A DNA stretch of 64,000 nt. Origin: Streptomyces collinus. Its GTDB lineage: Bacteria; Actinomycetota; Actinomycetes; Streptomycetales; Streptomycetaceae. How positions within the stretch are numbered: the first letter of the stretch is position 1; the number at the start of each line of letters is the position of its first letter. The stretch is from NCBI RefSeq assembly GCF_031348265.1, contig NZ_CP133771.1, forward strand, positions 5,952,001 to 6,016,000, read 5' to 3'. Positions 1 to 11,254 of this stretch are shown in pieces. A model generated the notes under the pieces. It worked only from the letters and a program-made list of their open reading frames with translations. It was not told where the DNA came from and did no database searches. Made by a program: the position numbers and the translations under genes.

Positions 1-199
1 TGAGAAGCGTGGCGATCATCGAGAAGACCGTGATGAAGCGCAGCTCCGTCTTCGTATGCACCGCGATCACCGACAGGCCCGTGGTGATCAGCACCGAGAT
101 GACGACCAGCGCGCCCAGCTTGGTCTTGATCGAGAACGGGCTCACCCCGCCCCAGGGGTTCTCACCGGGGTTTTTCCGTGCGGCAGGCCCGCCGCTCAT
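1..199 (-). CDS. Sensor histidine kinase, N-terminal part (cut by window edge)
   Basis: Only the first ~66 residues are present; the gene runs off the left edge. The start codon overlaps the stop of the upstream response regulator (ATGA), the usual kinase-after-regulator coupling. The visible protein has a short polar N-terminus (MSGGPAARKNPGENPWGG) and then a hydrophobic segment (LGALVVISVLITTGLSVIAV) that fits a first transmembrane helix of a membrane sensor kinase. The catalytic domains lie outside the window, so the kinase call rests on operon position and the membrane segment. Confidence 0.7.
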   Translation of the reverse strand, partial: MSGGPAARKNPGENPWGGVSPFSIKTKLGALVVISVLITTGLSVIAVHTKTELRFITVFSMIATLL

Positions 200-936
200 G
201 GCGTCGGGGTCTCCAGGGCGTAGCCCACGCCGTGCACCGTGCGGATCCGCTCGGCGCCGATCTTCCGGCGCAGCGCCTTGATGTGGCTGTCGACCGTGCG
301 GGTGCCGGAGGCGTCCGCCCAGTCCCAGACCTCGGCGAGCAGCTGCTCACGGGAGAGCACCGCGCGCGGGGTGTTGGCGAGGCACACCAGCAGATCGAAC
401 TCGGTGGGCGTGAGGTGGACGTCCTCGCTGCGCACCCGGACCCGGCGCTGCGCGTGGTCGATCTCCAGCTCGCCGAGACGCAGGATGCCGGAGCGGGGCG
501 TGGCCGCCGCGATGGCGGCCCGCTCCACGCGGCGTAGCAGCACGTGCACGCGCGCCGCCAGCTCCCGCATCGAGAACGGCTTGGTCATGTAGTCGTCGGC
601 GCCGACCCCGAGACCGACCAGCATGTCGGTCTCGTCGTCGCGCGCGGTGAGCATCATCACCGGCACCGGACGGGCGGCCTGCACGCGTCGGCAGACCTCC
701 AGACCGTCGAAGCCGGGCAGCATGATGTCGAGGATCAGCAGGTCCGGCTGCCACGCCTCGGCCGTGTCGACCGCGGCCGGGCCGTCACCCGCGGTTTGCA
801 CGAGGAATCCCTCGGCCCGCAGGCGGGTCGCGATGGCGTCCACGATCGTCGCGTCGTCCTCGACCACCAGGACCCGGCGCTGTGCGCCCGGAGTAGCCGT
901 CGCCGAACCGTTGTGGGAGGTCTGTGTCTGCTCCAT
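196..936 (-). CDS. OmpR/PhoB-type response regulator
   Basis: DNA-binding response regulator of 246 aa. The receiver domain (about residues 20-135) has the acidic pair in VLVVEDD, the phosphoacceptor Asp in LLILDIMLPGFDG, and the conserved Thr and Lys in MLTARDD and DDYMTKPF. The C-terminal winged-helix domain (about 150-243) has LTPTEFDLLVCLA and TVDSHIKALRRKIG and ends in the typical VHGVGYAL. The ATG at 936 is preferred because AGGGG sits 6 nt upstream; a longer frame starting at 1005 has no ribosome-binding site. It is coupled by overlap to the sensor kinase at the left edge, which is presumably its partner. Confidence 0.95.
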   Translation of the reverse strand: MEQTQTSHNGSATATPGAQRRVLVVEDDATIVDAIATRLRAEGFLVQTAGDGPAAVDTAEAWQPDLLILDIMLPGFDGLEVCRRVQAARPVPVMMLTARDDETDMLVGLGVGADDYMTKPFSMRELAARVHVLLRRVERAAIAAATPRSGILRLGELEIDHAQRRVRVRSEDVHLTPTEFDLLVCLANTPRAVLSREQLLAEVWDWADASGTRTVDSHIKALRRKIGAERIRTVHGVGYALETPTP

Positions 937-1071
937 CGCCCGCCCCTGGGGTGTGCTTTCCGGAATCAGTGGGGTGATTCCTTCTGACTGGCTATGCCTG
1001 CGCATGGTTGCGATTGACGCTTGAATGATCGGCGTCAGGGGAGCAGCGTACGGGGAGTCAGTACGCCTTTG

Positions 1072-1749
1072 CTATCCAGGGCTGATGGCGAGGTGCACGA
1101 CGTCCGGAACGCCCCGGGCAACCGGGATCTCTTCGGTACGCACCTGTTGGAACCCGGCATTCCGCAAGGTTCCCTCGAATTCCGGAGACGGCTGGGCGGA
1201 CCAGACGGCCAGAACCCCGCCCGGCCTCAACACCCTTGCACAGCTTGCCAGTCCGGCCTCCCGGTAGAGATTTCCGTTGCCGTCCGTGACGGTCCAGTCC
1301 GGCCCGTTGTCGATGTCGAGGCACAGAGCGTCGTACGTGTCGGATGTCTCATTGACGTGTGCGACGAGATCGGTCTCGACGATTTCCGTGCGGGGGTCGC
1401 TCAGGGCCCGGGCGGAGAGCGCGGCGAGCGGGCCGTCGCGATGCCATTCGACGATCGCGTGCTCGCGTTCCACCACCGTGATCCGCCCCCAGCGCGGGTC
1501 CGCCGCGGCGTGCGCGAGGGAGAAGCCGACGCCGAGTCCGCCGATCAGGACGTCGGGGCGCTCCCGGCCGGCCAGGGCGTCCCGTGCCGCGTCGACCAGC
1601 CGCCGCTCCGAGCGGCCGTCGGAGGTGTCCATCAGGAAGCAGCCGTTGGCGATGATCTCCAGCCGGTCGCCGTGCCGGCGCAGCACCACCTCGCCGTGCG
1701 GCCCCTCGCGACGGTCCAGGACCTCGGGAATGTCGTACGGGATAGGCAT
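1072..1749 (-). CDS. Spermidine-synthase-like SAM-dependent methyltransferase fold protein
   Basis: 225 aa. The Rossmann glycine motif GGLGVGFSLAHA is followed by an acidic strand end (ITVVERE) and DALCLDIDNGPDW, the pattern of spermidine synthase-like enzymes; the C-terminal part continues with LRPGGVLAVWSAQ. Actinomycete homologues are usually annotated as spermidine synthase or methyltransferase without a proven substrate. The ATG at 1749 has AGGA upstream; the frame stays open further upstream, but that part has non-family composition. It is a stand-alone gene divergent from the membrane protein at 1921. Confidence 0.85.
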   Translation of the reverse strand: MPIPYDIPEVLDRREGPHGEVVLRRHGDRLEIIANGCFLMDTSDGRSERRLVDAARDALAGRERPDVLIGGLGVGFSLAHAAADPRWGRITVVEREHAIVEWHRDGPLAALSARALSDPRTEIVETDLVAHVNETSDTYDALCLDIDNGPDWTVTDGNGNLYREAGLASCARVLRPGGVLAVWSAQPSPEFEGTLRNAGFQQVRTEEIPVARGVPDVVHLAISPG

Positions 1750-1920
1750 GGGGGCATCCTCGCAGGGGAGGGGGTTGCGGCGCCCGGCATTTCCCCGCGG
1801 CCCGGGCGGGACGCGGGGCGAGGCTTTCGGGTTGCTGTGAATCGGCTTTCGCGTGGCGCGGATCACAGACAGCGGGGGGTCCGGGGCGAAGGCTGGGACC
1901 TGACGGAAGGAGCGCCCGCT

Positions 1921-2712
1921 GTGGAACGGACCGCGCCGCCCCACGAGACGGCCTCAACGGCACCGCCCGTAGCCGACGTGCCGGCGCTGCTGGACGGAAT
2001 GCCGCGGCAGCGGGGCCCGTACGACACGGCGGATGCGGGAGTACGGGAGCCCGTCCCGGCGGCCGTGCCCCGGCTGCGGGCGCTCCGCCCCTGGCGGCTG
2101 CTGCCCACCCCCACGGGAACGCCGTTCACCTTCGCCTACGCCACCCTCCTCTGCCTCACCTCGCTGATCGCCGCCCACGCCGACCCGGCCCTGGTGCACG
2201 CGCTGCTCCAGGGCTCCAGCACGGACGTGGCGCACCTGGTGCGCTCGCCGGAACTGGTCCTGATCGGCAGCGCGCTGTGGGTCGCGGGCGGGGTGACCTC
2301 GCCCTTCGCCATCGCCTTCGTGCTGGTGCTGACCGCGCTGGAGCGGCGCATCGGGAGTCTGCGCACGGCCGGTGTCTTCCTGCTCGGGCACGTCCTCGCC
2401 ACCCTCGCGACCGAGGTGCCCGTGGGGCTCGCGGTGCTGGCCGGGCACCTCCCCGGCAGCTCCCTGCACCGCCTCGACTACGGCGTCAGCTTCGGTGTCG
2501 CCGCCGGCATCGGTGCCCTGGCCGGTCTGCTGCCGCTCTGGCTGCGCCTGCCGCTGCTGACCGCCTTCGGCTGGATGCTCCTCCAGGACCTGCTCGCCTT
2601 CACCGACCCGATGACGAACTGGGGGCACCTCATCGCCCTGGGCATCGGGATCGCCACCTGGCCGGTGGTCCGGCGCTGGTACGCCACGCGGCTCGGCCCG
2701 GCCGGGGGCTGA
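1921..2712 (+). CDS. Rhomboid-like integral membrane protein
   Basis: 263 aa starting at GTG, with GGAAGGAG 8 nt upstream. A ~65-residue polar N-terminus precedes about six hydrophobic helices. Rhomboid-type active-site positions are recognisable: DYGVSFGVAAGIGAL (G-x-S-x-G) and NWGHLIALGIGIA (the later helix His). This points to the actinobacterial rhomboid-like family; whether it cleaves peptides in the membrane cannot be told. The long open frame upstream (from about 1021) is antisense to the spermidine-synthase-like gene and is not real. Confidence 0.8.
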   Translation: MERTAPPHETASTAPPVADVPALLDGMPRQRGPYDTADAGVREPVPAAVPRLRALRPWRLLPTPTGTPFTFAYATLLCLTSLIAAHADPALVHALLQGSSTDVAHLVRSPELVLIGSALWVAGGVTSPFAIAFVLVLTALERRIGSLRTAGVFLLGHVLATLATEVPVGLAVLAGHLPGSSLHRLDYGVSFGVAAGIGALAGLLPLWLRLPLLTAFGWMLLQDLLAFTDPMTNWGHLIALGIGIATWPVVRRWYATRLGPAGG

Positions 2713-2724
2713 ACGCGGGGCCTC

Positions 2725-3384
2725 TCAGTCCCGGGCGGCGGCGGGCGGGGCGTACTTGGCGCTGGTGAGCGGGGCCACGACCGTCCAGCCCAGCGCCTCG
2801 TAAAGCCCTCGCCCCGCGGGCGTCCCGGCCAGGACGCCCGTCCGCGCGCCCTGCCGGACCGCGACGTCCTGCAGTGTCCGCATGACGAGGCTGCCCATGC
2901 CCTTGCGGCGGTGTTCGGGGGCCGTCTCGATCTGGTCGACGACGGCGGTCTCGCCCGTCGGGGTGATCTGGCCGCGCGCCGCCAGGGACCCGTCCGGCGC
3001 GGCCACCATCACCCGGGTCACTCCGCCGCGGGACCAACTGCGCAGCCGGTAGCCGTCGGGAGCGGCCGGAGCGCTCCCGGCCGTCAGCGGAATCGTCATC
3101 AGGTAGCCCGGCTCGGGGTCGATCCACCAGTTCTCGTCCAGCCAGCGGGAGACCACCGACGGGTCGCGGAAGGCCTTCAGCCACACCCCGTGCCCGGTCA
3201 CGGCTCCGGCCACCTTGCGGACGGTCGTCTCGTCGAGGCCGTCGCCCGTGGCGCCGAGCACGTGCCGGGTGACGTGCCCGTGCATCCCCATGTCGATCGT
3301 CCAGCCCCACGGCTCCGTCGTGGGCGGAGCGGCCCCGCGGGACACGACCCATCCGTTCACCCATGCCTGCACGGTGCCGTCCAT
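2725..3384 (-). CDS. GNAT-family N-acetyltransferase
   Basis: 219 aa. The C-terminal half carries the acetyl-CoA pyrophosphate loop EHRRKGMGSLVMRTL (R/Q-x-x-G-x-G/A) and ARTGVLAGTPAGRGLYEALGW, a typical GNAT end. The N-terminal ~100 residues (VQAWVNGWVVSRGAAPP, WLDENWWIDPEPGYLM) form a separate domain seen in Streptomyces GNATs; the substrate is unknown. ATG at 3384 with GGGGGA upstream. It converges with the rhomboid-like gene. Confidence 0.85.
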   Translation of the reverse strand: MDGTVQAWVNGWVVSRGAAPPTTEPWGWTIDMGMHGHVTRHVLGATGDGLDETTVRKVAGAVTGHGVWLKAFRDPSVVSRWLDENWWIDPEPGYLMTIPLTAGSAPAAPDGYRLRSWSRGGVTRVMVAAPDGSLAARGQITPTGETAVVDQIETAPEHRRKGMGSLVMRTLQDVAVRQGARTGVLAGTPAGRGLYEALGWTVVAPLTSAKYAPPAAARD

Positions 3385-3471
3385 GTCATCCCCCTGTAAT
3401 GAGCGCACTGCCGAGCGGTCTATTACTCACCGGACCTTACGCGTCCTCCCGTCCCCGGCGTCACAGGTGAT

Positions 3472-3485
3472 CGCTGACAGCGAAC
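3472..3485. promoter_or_regulatory. ClgR-type activator box upstream of lon
   Basis: Read on the minus strand this is GTTCGC-TGTCA-GCG, an exact match to the GTTCGC-N5-GCG motif reported for ClgR, the activator of clp and lon genes in Streptomyces. It lies about 75 bp upstream of the lon start. Occupancy is inference. Confidence 0.7.
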
Positions 3486-3518
3486 GGCGGGTGGGGAACA
3501 ACCGGGCGCCCCCGAGCA

Positions 3519-3537
3519 TTGAGTCGGCATAGCTCAA
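3519..3537. promoter_or_regulatory. HAIR-type inverted repeat (HspR operator) upstream of lon
   Basis: TTGAGT-N7-GCTCAA closely matches the HspR operator CTTGAGT-N7-ACTCAAG. lon is a known HspR regulon member in S. coelicolor, together with dnaK and clpB. The repeat sits 22 bp upstream of the lon ATG, so a bound repressor would cover the start of transcription. Confidence 0.75.
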
Positions 3538-3559
3538 CTTGACTGCCGAAGGGGAGATC

Positions 3560-5983
<2,424 letters not shown>

Positions 5984-6003
5984 CGGAGGTCATCGGATGA
6001 GAG

Positions 6004-6038
6004 AAGGCCCGGGTCCCCATGAGGGAGGCCCGGGCCTT
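6004..6038 (+). terminator. Rho-independent-type hairpin after lon
   Basis: Perfect 10-bp stem AAGGCCCGGG/CCCGGGCCTT with a 15-nt loop, about 20 bp beyond the lon stop. As often in Streptomyces there is no long U tract. Confidence 0.75.
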
Positions 6039-6175
6039 CACCGTGTGGTGAGCCTGTGTACGCGTACGCCGTTGACCTGCGGAATACTTGCCGGACTGCG
6101 GCGAGGGCGGCAGGTGGCGGAAAATTCCAGTACCGGACTCTCAGGGGCCGGGCGACGACCGAGGCAGGGGCTGAC

Positions 6176-6664
6176 GTGCACGAGGAAGGCAACGACGGAC
6201 ACCGCGACGCCGGTGTGGCCGCGAGCGGTGTGGATCAGCCCGCCTTCCTGGCCCTGGAACGCGAGCTGACCGTGTTGCTGCGGCGCGCCCGGGCCAGCCA
6301 GGGCGAGATGGCCCGTGAGGTCCACCCCGACCTGGAGTCGTCCGCGTACGGCCTGCTGGTCCGGCTGGACGAGTGCGGGAAGCAGCGGGCCACCGAACTC
6401 GCCGCCTACATCGGGGTCGGCAAGGCGACGATGTCCCGCCAGCTGCGCGCCCTGGAGGAGCTCGGGCTGGTCGCACGCGAGCCCGACCCCGCCGACGGAC
6501 GCGCCTGGCTCGTCGCCCTCACCCAGGAGGGCCACGACCGCGTCCGCCGGGTCCGGGAGGCCCGCCGCGCCCGGTACGCCGGCCGCCTGGCCGACTGGGA
6601 CTCCCGCGAGGTCACGGAACTGGCCCGGCTGCTGAACCAGCTCAACCGGGGCATGGAGAAGTAG
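6176..6664 (+). CDS. MarR-family transcriptional regulator
   Basis: 162 aa from GTG at 6176 (AGGGG 6 nt upstream). The winged-helix core shows KQRATELAAYIGVGKATMSRQLRALEELGLVAREPDPADGR, the classic MarR recognition helix and DxRxxxxxLT wing (here ADGRAWLVALTQEG). The C-terminal helix is RLADWDSREVTELARLLNQLN. The ligand and targets are unknown; the nearest genes are lon (same strand, upstream) and the convergent phosphatase-like gene. Confidence 0.92.
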   Translation: MHEEGNDGHRDAGVAASGVDQPAFLALERELTVLLRRARASQGEMAREVHPDLESSAYGLLVRLDECGKQRATELAAYIGVGKATMSRQLRALEELGLVAREPDPADGRAWLVALTQEGHDRVRRVREARRARYAGRLADWDSREVTELARLLNQLNRGMEK

Positions 6665-6689
6665 GCCGGGCCGGCGTCCCGGACACCCC

Positions 6690-7475
6690 CTAGAACTCGA
6701 CGTATACGACCGTCGCGTCGTCGTGCCGCTTGCTCCGGCCCAGGAACGTCGCGGCGGTGTCCGACCGCTCCAGCGTCCGGACCCGGTCCACCAGGGCCTG
6801 CGGGCCCTCCTTGCGGACCAGGTGGAAGCAGTCCGTCCAGTCGCCCTCCTCGAACCGTTCCACCCAGCGGGAGGCGCCGTCCGTCAGCGCGGCCAGGGCG
6901 CGCACCCGGTCGCGGGGCACCGTTCCGGTCACCGCCCGGGCCGCCACCGAGGGGTCGGCCGCCGCCGTGAAGAAGCCGCCCTCCAGATTGCGGAGCGTGG
7001 AGTCCACCAGCGCGTCCGTCGCCAGCGCCGAGCGGGGGAGCAGGGCCAGCCGGTCGTCGAGGACGGGCGTCACCTCGCCCTCGGGGGACTCCAGGAGGAG
7101 GGCGGAGTCGGACAGGACCAGATACTCCACGGTGTCCGGATTCCAGCGGGTCACGACCACCGTGGCCTGAGGGGTCCGAGGGTGAGAAAGGTCACAGGTT
7201 GCGGCGTGCGCCTCGGAGGTACGCGCGATGGCACGGGACAGGGCGTCGACGAGGGGAACATCCGGGAGTGAAACGGTCAGTTCGGTCAGTGCGCCGCCGA
7301 GGCGGGCCGTGAACCAGGGGACGGAATGCAGACAGCCCGTCCCGGTCCTCGGGGGCGTGACCCCGTCCAGGACGACCACTGAACCGCCCTGCCCCGAGGC
7401 CGGTAGTCCGACACCGGCGAAGTCCTCGTTGGGGCGGTCGGCGTCTCCCGGCTCCGAGGCGAGTTCAGTACGCAT
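6690..7475 (-). CDS. PP2C-like protein phosphatase
   Basis: 261 aa. Metal-binding-type motifs of PPM/PP2C enzymes are present in order: PNEDFAGVG near the N-terminus, GGSVVVLDGVTPP, the core YLVLSDSALLLE, ALTDGASRWVE, and KRHDDATVVYVEF at the very end. It probably dephosphorylates Ser/Thr proteins or, as in many actinomycete relatives, acts in an unknown signalling step. Start at ATG 7475 (MRTELASEP); the ribosome-binding site is weak, so the start is less certain than the call. Confidence 0.85.
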   Translation of the reverse strand: MRTELASEPGDADRPNEDFAGVGLPASGQGGSVVVLDGVTPPRTGTGCLHSVPWFTARLGGALTELTVSLPDVPLVDALSRAIARTSEAHAATCDLSHPRTPQATVVVTRWNPDTVEYLVLSDSALLLESPEGEVTPVLDDRLALLPRSALATDALVDSTLRNLEGGFFTAAADPSVAARAVTGTVPRDRVRALAALTDGASRWVERFEEGDWTDCFHLVRKEGPQALVDRVRTLERSDTAATFLGRSKRHDDATVVYVEF

Positions 7476-7831
7476 CCAGCCAGTCTGCACGACCCCTTCA
7501 CAGTGTCCGCAAAAGGCTGCCAACGGTTGCCGTACCGGCGCAGTCGCGCAGGTCAGGCGCCGGGTTTGGGCTGGAATGGTTTGTTCCGGGAAGGCGTGGT
7601 GGCGAATACTGCCACCGGCCGTCGCCGTCGTCCAACCGGCGTGCCGCGCAAGGTCGCTGCATGAGCCTGCGGAACTTGCCCCTCAACTCCGGTCCGGGGT
7701 TCACTCCTTCGGGTGGCGGGTCAGGTGATGCGCGTGCGCTGCCCACCGGCGCTGGGAGGGTCGGGAAGTGTACCGGGAGTACGCACCAGTTGACGGAGCG
7801 TCATCCGGGCCCAAGGGTTCACGAGTCAGGA

Positions 7832-10800
7832 ATGCGAGCACCGGTGCAGAAGACGCGGCCTCGTCGCACAGGCAAGCAGACGGCCCCCGTTCAGGGCGCT
7901 GAGCCGACGCCCCCCACCGGCAAGGGACGCCCCACCCATGTACGCAACCGGCTGATCGTCGCCGTGGCCGTGGTCGCCGCGGCCATCGCCGGCGCCGGCG
8001 CCCCCTCCGTCCTCGCCGCCTCCGGGCAACTCCACGACACCCAGGAGCTGGTGACGCTCGCGGAGCAGACGCAGGACGCCCTCGGCCTCGCGCACTCCCT
8101 CGCCGACGAGCGGGACGACGTCACCTCCTACATCGCCGCCGGGCGACCCAAGTCCAAGGCGCCCTCCGAGCAGCACAGCGCCCGGGTGGACCGGCAGGTC
8201 GAGGAGCTGCGCTCCGACACCGACACGCCCGCCTCGCTGCGCTCCGACCTCGACGGCATAGCGGCCGTGCGCAGGGCGGCCCTCACCGGCAAGAGCAGCG
8301 CACTCGAAGCGCACCAGGCGTACTCCGCCGCCATCACCGAACTCCACCGGCTCGCCGAGCGACTGGCGCAGCAGACCCCTCCGCGCGCCGGCTCCGGCTC
8401 GTACGCGCTGGCCGAGCTGGACTCCGCCGTCCAGCAGGCCGCCTCGGCCCGCGGGCTGCTGCTCGCCGCGCTGAGCGTGCCGCGCAGCACGGAGACGGTC
8501 ATCGACCCCGTCACCGGCCTGCCGACCGAGACCAGTGCCTCCTCGGACGCCGACACCCGGCAGCGCGACGCCCTGAGCGCCGCCGCCCAGCAGGCCCGGC
8601 TGCGTTCCGACGCGGCCCTGGCCGACTTCCGCGGCACCGCGCCCAAGCCGGCCCGCGTCTCCTTCGACTCCACGGTCACCGGTACCGAGGTCAACTCCGC
8701 CGACAAGTATCTCGCCACCCTGACCGACCAGCCGACGCTCTCCCGTACCGACCTCGCCACCAGCACCAAGAGGCTGGATGCGGCGCTGTCCGCCCGCGTC
8801 GACCTGATGCGCGGCGTGGAGTCGGCCCTCTACGACCGGCGCACCAAGGACCTCGAGGCGCTGCGCGACGACGACGTCACCGCGCTGGAGATCCGCGTCG
8901 CCGTCCTCGGCGCCCTCATGCTGCTCGCCGTCGGCGTCGCCACCGGCATGGCCCGCAGCCTCACCCGGCCGCTCGCGGTCCTGCGCCTGGGGTCCAAGCG
9001 CCTCGCCGAGGCCGAGGACCCGGCGGCCGAGGAGCCGGTGAAGTTCACCGGTCGCAACGACGAGTTCGCCCAGGCCGTCCGCTCCGTCAACGCCCTGCAC
9101 GCGCACGCCGCCGCCCTCACCGAGCGGATCACCACGCTGGAGTCCGACCGCAAGCACCTGGTCGGCCAGCGCCAGAAGATGGCCGACGCGCGCGAGGAAC
9201 TGCGCGGTGAACTCGCCGAGTCCGCCGCCCAGCTGGAGCGGCTGCGCACGGCCATCGGCGGTACGTTCGTCAACCTCGCGCTGCGCACCCTCGGGCTGGT
9301 CGAGCGGCAACTGGCCGTCATCGAGAACCTGGAGGAGCGCGAGCAGGACCCGGACCGGCTCGCCACGCTCTTCAAGCTCGACCACTTCGCCACGGTCATG
9401 CGCCGGCACAGCGAGAACCTGCTGGTCCTCGCCGGTACCGAGCACGTCCAGCACGCCGCCGGGCCGGTGCCGCTGGTGGACGTCGTCCGCGCCGCGGTGA
9501 GCGAGATCGAGCGGTACGAGCGGGTCCGGATCGCCGCGCTGCCGCCGCACGCGCACATCGCCGGGTTCGCCGCGGACGACCTCTCCCACCTGCTGGCCGA
9601 ACTCATGGAGAACGCCACCTCGTTCTCCCCGCCCGACCTGCCCGTCGAGATCTCCGGCTGGCTGCTGGAGAACGGCGAGGTCATGCTCTCCGTCCAGGAC
9701 GAGGGCATCGGCATGGCCGAGGACCGGCTGGAGCGCCTCAACTCCCGCCTCACCGACTTCGACCCCGAGGCGCCCTACGACCAGGAGGGCGAGGACGGTC
9801 TCGGCCTCGGCCTGTACGTCGTGGCCCGGCTCGCCCACCGCCACGGCGTGCGCGTCCAGTTGCGCGAGCAGAAGCAGGGCGGTGTCGCGGCCGTCGTCGT
9901 CCTGCCCCGCACGCTCCTCGCCGCCGCCCCGGCCGTGGCCGTCCCGACCTCCGGCCCTCTCGCCGGCACGGCCCACGCCTACTCCTTCCCGGGCGCCGAC
10001 GCCGAGGCCAACTCCAACGTCCTGCCCGGCCGCGCGGCCGGCGACGACCCGTTGGTGGCCCTGGCGGAGAAGGCGGTACGCCAGGACGAAGCCGGGGGAA
10101 CCACCGCGACGCCCGACGCGGAACCGGCCGCGACGACGGGGGCGGCAGCCCCCGCGACACCCGCCGAACCCTCGACGCACGACGACTCGGCCGCACTCGC
10201 GGGCCCGGCGGCGCCTACCGAGTCGGGGACGTCCGTCGAGCACTCCGCGCACGACGGTCTGGCCGCGCCCGCCGAGCCGGGGACTTCCGCGCATGGGGCG
10301 GCGCCCGCCGAGCCGGGGACTTCCGCGCATGGGGCGGCGCCCGCCGAGCCGGGGACTTCCGTCGGACAGCCCGAGCAGGCTGAGCGGTCGGCTTCCGCCG
10401 AGCAGCCGATGCACGCCGACGCTGCGGCGCCCATTGGGGCGGCGGTAGACACCGGCCTGGCCGTGCCCACCGAGTCGGCGGCCTCCGTCGGACAGCCCGC
10501 GCACGCTGAGCGGTCGGCTTCCGCCGAGCAGCCGATGCACGCCGACCCTGCGACCCCCACTGGGACGGCGGCGGCAGACCCGGCGGCACATGCCGACTCG
10601 GCGACGCCCGCCGCATCGGACGTACACGCCGACTTGGCGACGCCCGCTGACCCGGCCGCGCCCGCTGACCCGGGCGCACACGCCGACCCGGCGGCGCCCG
10701 CCGAACCGTCCGCGCCCACCGCACCCCCCGCACACGCCACCCCCGCCGCCCCGCCGGTACCCGCCGCACAGGACGATGCCGCGGCACCCATGGAATCCCC

Positions 10801-11254
10801 CGCGGAGACCACGATGGAGCTGCTGATTCCCGTGCAGCCGGGGGAGTCGGACCCGGTCGGGCAGGAAGCCGTGGCCGGTGACGGTGAGGCGGCCATATCG
10901 CACGGCCCGTCCGTGCCCGACGCGGGGAGCGTCGGGCACGAGGGCGGCAGCCCGGAGCACGAACGCGCGCCCGACGAGGAGGAGGACCGCGTCACCGACA
11001 AGGGCCTCCCCAAGCGCACCCCGAAGATCACCGCACAGACCACCGCCCCGCGCCAGCGCAGCGGCTCCGTCGACGCCGACGCCCTGCGCCGCCGACTCGG
11101 CGGGTTCCGCCAGGGCGCCCAGGCCGGCCACCGCGACGTGGAGGCGGAGATCGCCGAGAGGACGGCCTCGCACCAGCGGCCGGCCACCGGCGCTGCAGGA
11201 CCAGCTGGATCCGGAGAATCCACGGGGGGCACAGTCGAGGAGGCAAGCAGTTGA
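7832..11254 (+). CDS. cvnA: Conservon sensor histidine kinase with long Ala/Pro/Glu-rich tail (CvnA type)
   Basis: About 1140 aa. TM helix at ~39-62, extracellular nitrate/nitrite-sensor-like region at ~70-345, second TM at ~352-374 with a HAMP-like segment, a helical dimerisation region ending LDHFATVMRRHSENLLVLAG, and an ATPase domain with N box LLAELMENATSFSPP, VQDEGIGMAEDRL and DGLGLGLYVVARLA. From ~residue 700 the protein becomes a ~400-residue low-complexity tail. In conservons this kinase works with CvnB, CvnC and the GTPase CvnD at the membrane, resembling an eukaryotic receptor/G-protein complex. The ATG at 7832 is chosen because it is followed by a basic stretch and the TM helix; an alternative upstream start exists. 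The stop overlaps the cvnB TTG. Confidence 0.93.
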   Translation: MRAPVQKTRPRRTGKQTAPVQGAEPTPPTGKGRPTHVRNRLIVAVAVVAAAIAGAGAPSVLAASGQLHDTQELVTLAEQTQDALGLAHSLADERDDVTSYIAAGRPKSKAPSEQHSARVDRQVEELRSDTDTPASLRSDLDGIAAVRRAALTGKSSALEAHQAYSAAITELHRLAERLAQQTPPRAGSGSYALAELDSAVQQAASARGLLLAALSVPRSTETVIDPVTGLPTETSASSDADTRQRDALSAAAQQARLRSDAALADFRGTAPKPARVSFDSTVTGTEVNSADKYLATLTDQPTLSRTDLATSTKRLDAALSARVDLMRGVESALYDRRTKDLEALRDDDVTALEIRVAVLGALMLLAVGVATGMARSLTRPLAVLRLGSKRLAEAEDPAAEEPVKFTGRNDEFAQAVRSVNALHAHAAALTERITTLESDRKHLVGQRQKMADAREELRGELAESAAQLERLRTAIGGTFVNLALRTLGLVERQLAVIENLEEREQDPDRLATLFKLDHFATVMRRHSENLLVLAGTEHVQHAAGPVPLVDVVRAAVSEIERYERVRIAALPPHAHIAGFAADDLSHLLAELMENATSFSPPDLPVEISGWLLENGEVMLSVQDEGIGMAEDRLERLNSRLTDFDPEAPYDQEGEDGLGLGLYVVARLAHRHGVRVQLREQKQGGVAAVVVLPRTLLAAAPAVAVPTSGPLAGTAHAYSFPGADAEANSNVLPGRAAGDDPLVALAEKAVRQDEAGGTTATPDAEPAATTGAAAPATPAEPSTHDDSAALAGPAAPTESGTSVEHSAHDGLAAPAEPGTSAHGAAPAEPGTSAHGAAPAEPGTSVGQPEQAERSASAEQPMHADAAAPIGAAVDTGLAVPTESAASVGQPAHAERSASAEQPMHADPATPTGTAAADPAAHADSATPAASDVHADLATPADPAAPADPGAHADPAAPAEPSAPTAPPAHATPAAPPVPAAQDDAAAPMESPAETTMELLIPVQPGESDPVGQEAVAGDGEAAISHGPSVPDAGSVGHEGGSPEHERAPDEEEDRVTDKGLPKRTPKITAQTTAPRQRSGSVDADALRRRLGGFRQGAQAGHRDVEAEIAERTASHQRPATGAAGPAGSGESTGGTVEEASS
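10271..10362 (+). repeat. 36-bp in-frame tandem repeat inside cvnA
   Basis: Two identical 36-bp units (10271-10306 and 10307-10342) plus a partial third encode AEPGTSAHGAAP repeated. A larger related repeat encoding QAERSASAEQPMHAD / HAERSASAEQPMHAD recurs at about 10365-10421 and 10489-10545. The unit is a multiple of three, so copy-number change keeps the frame. Confidence 0.9.
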
